Shown: in pieces, positions 5,874 to 6,119 of the stretch
Numbering within the stretch: position 1 is the stretch's first letter
Layout: every line of letters begins with the position of its first letter
From: Pseudomonadota bacterium
GTDB lineage: Bacteria > Pseudomonadota > Alphaproteobacteria > Acetobacterales > Acetobacteraceae
Length of the DNA stretch: 6,119 nt
NCBI GenBank assembly: GCA_021805485.1
Contig: JAJZFF010000588.1
Span: 1-6,119 of the forward strand
Direction of reading: 5' to 3'
Notes under the pieces: generated by a model
Database searches by the model: none
Told to the model about the DNA's origin: nothing
The model's input: the letters and a program-made list of their open reading frames with translations, nothing else
Made by a program: the position numbers and the translations under genes

Positions 5874-6119
5874 TCGGACTCCATCGCATTGGCGAGTTCG
5901 ATCAGGCTGGACCGGCCGAACAGCCGCAGCAGCGAGAATTTCCGCTTCGGGCCAAGAAAGACCGGCTTCGCGCGCGGGCCGCAGCGCCCGGTGATCAGGC
6001 CGCGCACATCGCCGAATCCGTCGATCAGACCGCGTGCCTTCGCCGCGCTACCCAGCATGTAGGAGCCGTCGAACACCGTGTCGTCGCCTTTCAGGGCGGC
6101 GCCGCGGCGCTCGCGCACC
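5849..6119 (-). CDS. S49 family peptidase (SppA/SohB type), C-terminal part
   Basis: The last 89 residues of a gene that enters from the right edge. Seen: VRERRGAALKGDD, then VFDGSYMLGSAAKARGLIDGFGDVR, split here as FDGSYMLG and ARGLIDGFGDVR. This corresponds to the well-known S49 pattern of FTGEFWTG followed by A..LGLVDGLGD near the C-terminus. The catalytic Ser and Lys of the family lie upstream, outside the window. Known of the family: membrane-associated serine proteases that degrade signal peptides or membrane protein fragments. The tail after the domain (about 50 residues, basic KRKF then LLRLFG) is typical in placement but not diagnostic. The frame is open to the window edge, so the GTG at 6118 is an internal Val, not a start. 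The gene is convergent with the dehydrogenase gene (22-bp gap) and probably unrelated to it in function. Confidence 0.88.
   Translation of the reverse strand, partial: VRERRGAALKGDDTVFDGSYMLGSAAKARGLIDGFGDVRGLITGRCGPRAKPVFLGPKRKFSLLRLFGRSSLIELANAMESEALTPKLG

Noticed and set aside
4390..5889. Minus-strand open frame of 499 codons antisense to the dehydrogenase gene
   Set aside because: Same low-complexity RGD/H-rich composition and no domain. The opposite strand encodes an intact ALDH, and the frame also overlaps the end of the S49 gene.
5849..6118. The S49 fragment as a complete 89-residue gene starting with GTG at 6118
   Set aside because: The frame is open to the window edge and the residues match the C-terminal part of a longer S49 peptidase, so the GTG is an internal valine codon.
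1..6119. RNA genes, CRISPR arrays, insertion sequences or attachment sites
   Set aside because: No tRNA- or rRNA-like sequence, regularly spaced repeats, transposase gene or long terminal inverted repeats were seen; nearly all the sequence is accounted for by the listed genes.

Overview
The window is a GC-rich, densely coded stretch of chromosome with no mobile elements, RNA genes or CRISPR. The very high GC content, the long spurious antisense reading frames this creates, and the protein families present point to an alphaproteobacterium. Acetobacteraceae or another Rhodospirillales lineage is my guess from memory of similar proteins, not something the sequence proves.

Left part (1-1823, all minus strand): a tightly packed three-gene unit, read right to left. 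It runs from a small lipoprotein with a degenerate OmpA-like C-terminal fold, to pyrD (class 2 quinone-linked dihydroorotate dehydrogenase, de novo pyrimidine synthesis), to a HAD class IIA phosphatase that is cut by the window edge. The lipoprotein and pyrD share one base (TAATG), and pyrD and the HAD gene overlap as ATGA, so translational coupling is likely. A 168-bp gap (1824-1991) separates this unit from the next gene upstream and holds a strong GC-rich hairpin, a plausible terminator for that gene.

Middle (1992-5826): a small catabolic-looking divergon. A fumarylacetoacetate hydrolase (FAH) family enzyme is on the minus strand (1992-2837). Across a 195-bp AT-richer intergenic region lies a plus-strand pair: a class III omega-amino acid:pyruvate-type aminotransferase (3033-4358) and a succinate-semialdehyde-dehydrogenase-like aldehyde dehydrogenase (4396-5826), 37 bp apart. 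The simplest reading is that the aminotransferase deaminates an omega-amino acid (beta-alanine, GABA or similar) to a semialdehyde, which the dehydrogenase oxidises to a dicarboxylate. The role of the FAH enzyme in this scheme is not evident. The shared intergenic region carries an 11-bp perfect palindrome and other short repeats that could be regulator sites.

Right edge (5849-6119): the C-terminus of an S49 (SppA/SohB-type) peptidase gene, convergent with the dehydrogenase gene. A near-perfect hairpin lies at the junction and overlaps the peptidase stop codon.

Nothing here is clearly a novel defence or mobile system. The most interesting points are the aminotransferase/dehydrogenase pairing with its active-site substitutions, the lipoprotein fused into a pyrD operon, and the two hairpins.
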